Notes under the pieces: generated by a model
The model's input: only the letters and a program-made list of their open reading frames with translations
The model's database searches: none
What the model was told of the DNA's origin: nothing
NCBI GenBank assembly: GCA_903907955.1
Contig: CAIVPZ010000175.1
Span: 1 to 59,552 of the forward strand
Reading direction: 5' to 3'
DNA length: 59,552 nt
Source: an uncultured Acetobacteraceae bacterium
Lineage (GTDB): Bacteria; Pseudomonadota; Alphaproteobacteria; Acetobacterales; Acetobacteraceae
Shown: positions 57,274 through 59,552 of the stretch, one piece after another
How the letters are laid out: every line of letters begins with the position of its first letter
How positions within the stretch are numbered: the stretch's first letter is position 1
Translations under genes and position numbers: made by a program

Positions 57274-57398
57274 TTGACGCCCGCCCCCCCCGGCCTGCGC
57301 GCCGTGCTGGCTGCCCTGCCGGGTGCCCGGGTGGTCGGCGGCGCGGTGCCCGACGCGCTGGCGGGGCGGAGGTTGCCGATATCGACCTCGCCGCCGGC
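57274..57398 (+). pseudogene. cca: Remnant of CCA tRNA nucleotidyltransferase (5' fragment)
   Basis: About 40 codons: GLRAVLAALPGARVVGGAVPDALAG, then in another frame EVADIDLAAG, which together match the start of the cca product (R-V-V-G-G-A-V-R-D-A-L, then D-I-D-L-A). The conserved Arg of VRD is Pro here and a frameshift falls at about 57366-57374. Nothing of the rest of the gene (about 350 codons) is left. It lies where cca is expected, after DUF6111, but is pushed away by the R-M genes. An intact cca must exist elsewhere, because the enzyme is needed or tRNA genes encode CCA. Confidence 0.72.
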
Positions 57399-57925
57399 AC
57401 CGACCACTACCGCCAGAAGATAGTTTGCTAAAATGCAGTCGCTTCCCTACGGTGACCAGAGGCATTCCGTGCTGGCGGTGCTGCAGGCACTTGATGCTGC
57501 AGGCTAAGGGCGGCACGGGCAATCAGGTTCTCAGTATGCCGAACCCGCAAGGCGCCTCTGCGTTTGGCTTCAAGACGCCGAGGGCCGAAGAATTCGCCCA
57601 TGATTTTCTCTGGCGGGTGCATCCCCATGTGCCAGGCAAGGGCGGGATCGCCGTCTTCAACCGGTCGCATGACGAGGATGTGCTGGTCACCCGGGTCCAC
57701 AAGCTGATCGATCAACCGACCTGGCTGGCGCGCTACCACCGCATCCGTCAGTTTGAGGACCTGCTGATCGGGAACGGCGCGAACCTCGCGGTGTCGCAGA
57801 TTGTCGCAGACACGATGGAGGGGCTGCAGATGTCCTATCCGAAGCCGACCGTGGATCTGGCCGAGATCCGACGCAAATACCATGCGGCCGGGCGCGAGGA
57901 GAAAGACGCCAAAGCGGCGAATTAG
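57399..57925 (+). pseudogene. ppk2: Degenerate polyphosphate kinase 2 (PPK2)
   Basis: Three frames in succession resemble one PPK2: TDHYRQKIVC-stop (to 57431), then KMQSLPYGDQRHSVLAVLQ with ALDAAG-stop (57430-57507), then KGGTGNQVLSMPNPQGASAF onwards to 57925. The Walker A (DAAGK-GGT) is split by the second frameshift. The third frame keeps AEEFAHDFLWRVH, IAVFNRSHDEDVL and the C-terminal NLAVSQIVADTMEGL and DLAEIRRKYH, but about 75 residues before NLAVSQ are missing. Family comparison is from memory. Certainly not functional. Confidence 0.8.
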
Positions 57926-57935
57926 CGCCGCCGTC

Positions 57936-59552
57936 ATGCCCGGCTGGCTTTTCACGTCGCTGCGGGACTATCGGATTGAATGGTTGCCGCGTGATTTGGT
58001 TGCTGGTTTGCTGCTGGCAGCGATCGCCATTCCCGGCCAGTTCGCGACCGCCCGGCTGGCAGGGATGCCGCCCGAGACAGGGCTTTATGCTTTTGCCGCC
58101 GGCTCGATCGCATTCGCTGCCTTCGGCGCCAACCGGTTCATGTCGGTCGCGGCTGACTCGACCATCGCGCCGATCTTCGCTGGCGGGTTGGCGTCGATCG
58201 CCGCTGCCGGTCCGGCGAACTATACCGAGCTGGCCTCGCTGCTTGCGGTTCTGGTCGGCATCGTCCTGGTTGCCGCCGGCCTGCTGCGGGCCGGGTGGCT
58301 CGCCACATTGCTGTCGATCCCGGTCACGACGGGTTTCCTCGCAGGGATCTCGGTCCACATCATCGTGGGCGAACTGCCGACGCTGCTGGGCCTTTCCGAA
58401 GAGCAGGGGCATCTGCTTGTGCGCCTTGCCCTTGTCGTCAGCCGGGTCGGGGAGACGAATCCGTCCACGCTTGCGTTGGGTGCTGGCGTCCTGATTGTGA
58501 CCGTTGGCACGGCACGGTTCAGCACCCGGGTTCCCGGCGCCTTGATCGGTCTTGTTGGGGCGGGCCTCGCCGTGGCCCTGTTCGACCTTGGCGGCCGTGG
58601 CGTCAGCCTGCTTGGCGCCCTCCCGGTGCCGTTGCCGCACCTCGCCCTGCCGGCTCTGCCCGGGGTTGGCGAGATGGGCCGGATGATGCAGCTGGCGTTG
58701 GTGGTCGCCATGGTCTGTATCATGCAGACATCGGCGGTGGCGGGCACGTTTCCGTCCGACGAAGGCACGCCTGACGACGTTGGCCGCGATTTCGCGGGGG
58801 TCGGCGCGGGCAGCATCCTGGCTGGGATGTTGGGCGCCTTCGCTGTCGATTCGAGCCCGCCCAGCACCGCGATTGTCCAGGAATCGGGCGGGCGCTCCCA
58901 GATCGCCTCGCTCACGGCTGTCGCCGTGATGATTGCGCTCGCGGTTTTCGCCGCGGCGCTGATGGCCTATGTGCCACAAGCAGCGCTTGCCGCCATTCTG
59001 GTGTACATCGCGACACGCATCTTCCGTGTTGACGAGATGATCCGGATCTATCGCCGCGGCGGGCGCGAGATCCTGCTGGTGGCTGCAAGCGCCGGGCTCG
59101 TTGTGGCCCTGCCGATCGAGAGCGGCATGCTGCTTGCCATCATGCTGTCTTTTGTGCACAGCCTCTACGTTGTTGCTCGCCCCCATTGCGTCGAATTGGC
59201 CCGTGTGCCGGGAAGCACCGTGTGGTGGCCGCCAAATGGCAGCGGACAGGGCGAGCATGAGGTCGGAGTGCTGGTTTTTGCCCCTGCGGCGCCGGTCAAC
59301 TTCACCAACGTCGAGCACATCTGCACCGAAATGAAATTGGCTGTCGCAGCTCAGTGCCCGCCGGTGAAGCTGCTGGTCATCGAGGCGAATGGCATCATCG
59401 ACATCGACTATACCGGTAACCGGGGCAAAACCCCGGGTAAGCAGGTGCAGCATGCGTCCGCCTGCGGAACGGCCGCCGCAGAAATCCGCCATTTTTTGGC
59501 CGTCGAACCCGGATTGACCCGCTTCCGTTCTGTGTTCGCCCGGGGTTTTGCC
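57936..59552 (+). CDS. SulP family anion transporter, STAS domain interrupted; runs off the right edge
   Basis: 539 codons visible. About ten to twelve transmembrane helices (20-410): the SulP start (LPRDLVAGLLLAAIAIPGQF), GLYAFAAG, and DSSPPSTAIVQESGGRSQ. The STAS domain begins at about 445 (VLVFAPAAPVNF) and reaches VIEANGIIDIDYTG, after which the sequence no longer looks like STAS (59413 on). An inverted repeat begins at 59420. The transporter would normally import sulfate, bicarbonate or an organic acid. It starts 10 bp after the ppk2 remnant. Probably broken. Confidence 0.82.
   Translation, partial: MPGWLFTSLRDYRIEWLPRDLVAGLLLAAIAIPGQFATARLAGMPPETGLYAFAAGSIAFAAFGANRFMSVAADSTIAPIFAGGLASIAAAGPANYTELASLLAVLVGIVLVAAGLLRAGWLATLLSIPVTTGFLAGISVHIIVGELPTLLGLSEEQGHLLVRLALVVSRVGETNPSTLALGAGVLIVTVGTARFSTRVPGALIGLVGAGLAVALFDLGGRGVSLLGALPVPLPHLALPALPGVGEMGRMMQLALVVAMVCIMQTSAVAGTFPSDEGTPDDVGRDFAGVGAGSILAGMLGAFAVDSSPPSTAIVQESGGRSQIASLTAVAVMIALAVFAAALMAYVPQAALAAILVYIATRIFRVDEMIRIYRRGGREILLVAASAGLVVALPIESGMLLAIMLSFVHSLYVVARPHCVELARVPGSTVWWPPNGSGQGEHEVGVLVFAPAAPVNFTNVEHICTEMKLAVAAQCPPVKLLVIEANGIIDIDYTGNRGKTPGKQVQHASACGTAAAEIRHFLAVEPGLTRFRSVFARGFA
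59420..59552. mobile_element. Inverted repeat marking a probable insertion in sulP
   Basis: GGCAAAACCCCGGG (59424-59437) is matched by its exact complement CCCGGGGTTTTGCC (59539-59552) at the window edge; the left copy is itself a hairpin, CCGGGG-CAAAA-CCCCGG. The 101 bp between have no recognised family. The repeat begins exactly where STAS similarity stops, so this is likely the end of a mobile element; its body and right end lie outside. Confidence 0.55.

Overview
The window looks like a chromosomal segment of a high-GC alphaproteobacterium, most likely Acetobacteraceae (order Rhodospirillales). This rests on gene content and synteny: alaC-hom-glpX-recJ, divergent uvrA/ssb with an alphaproteobacterial LexA box (GTTC-N7-GTTC), class I PHA synthase, the DUF1285-Nudix-DUF6111 block, and an EF-P/EpmA/EpmB set. 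It is inference, not a database result. A carotenoid hydratase gene (crtC) and a TspO gene would suit a purple phototroph or a close relative, but no photosynthesis cluster is present.

Layout. 1-9 kb: end of a Pro/Ala/His-rich secreted protein, suhB, efp, an internally deleted Uma2 gene, two paralogous secreted beta-sandwich proteins, a methyltransferase, epmB and epmA (head to head), and a chemoreceptor with a C-terminal PilZ domain. 9-16 kb: a minus-strand operon alaC-hom-glpX-recJ, plus a lipoprotein. 16-20.5 kb: phaC, then argC with a gamma-carbonic-anhydrase-like gene, then the rplM-rpsI operon with visible promoter and terminator. 20.6-25 kb: small membrane proteins, an NAD(P)-binding protein, crtC, and a PEP-CTERM protein gene behind a good sigma-54 promoter. 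25-29 kb: uvrA and ssb around one LexA box. 29-38.5 kb: an SDR, a two-gene RND efflux operon, two MoeA-like genes (one fused to a binding-protein-like domain), and a sugar-nucleotide epimerase. 38.7-45.5 kb: kup, a divergent pair of small related membrane proteins, chrA, a CDF metal transporter, an S49 peptidase, an ankyrin-like protein and TspO. 45.6-54 kb: MoxR-DUF58-BatA/DUF4159-VWA operon on the minus strand, and DUF1285-CoA pyrophosphatase-DUF6111 on the plus strand. 54-59.5 kb: a PstI/BsuBI-like restriction-modification pair of lower GC, broken remnants of cca and ppk2, and a SulP transporter whose STAS domain appears interrupted at the right edge.

Threads across the window. (1) At least six copies of a GC-rich, hairpin-forming repeat (about 30-86 bp) lie between genes, five of them 2-21 bp after a stop codon and in the sense of that gene. 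(2) EF-P and both beta-lysylation enzymes are within 5.6 kb. (3) The right end is a genome-plasticity site: an acquired R-M system next to decayed housekeeping genes and an inverted repeat.

I saw no tRNA, rRNA, CRISPR array, integrase, transposase or prophage genes. All functions are read from sequence patterns without searches. Start sites were chosen by Shine-Dalgarno spacing and family N-termini where possible.
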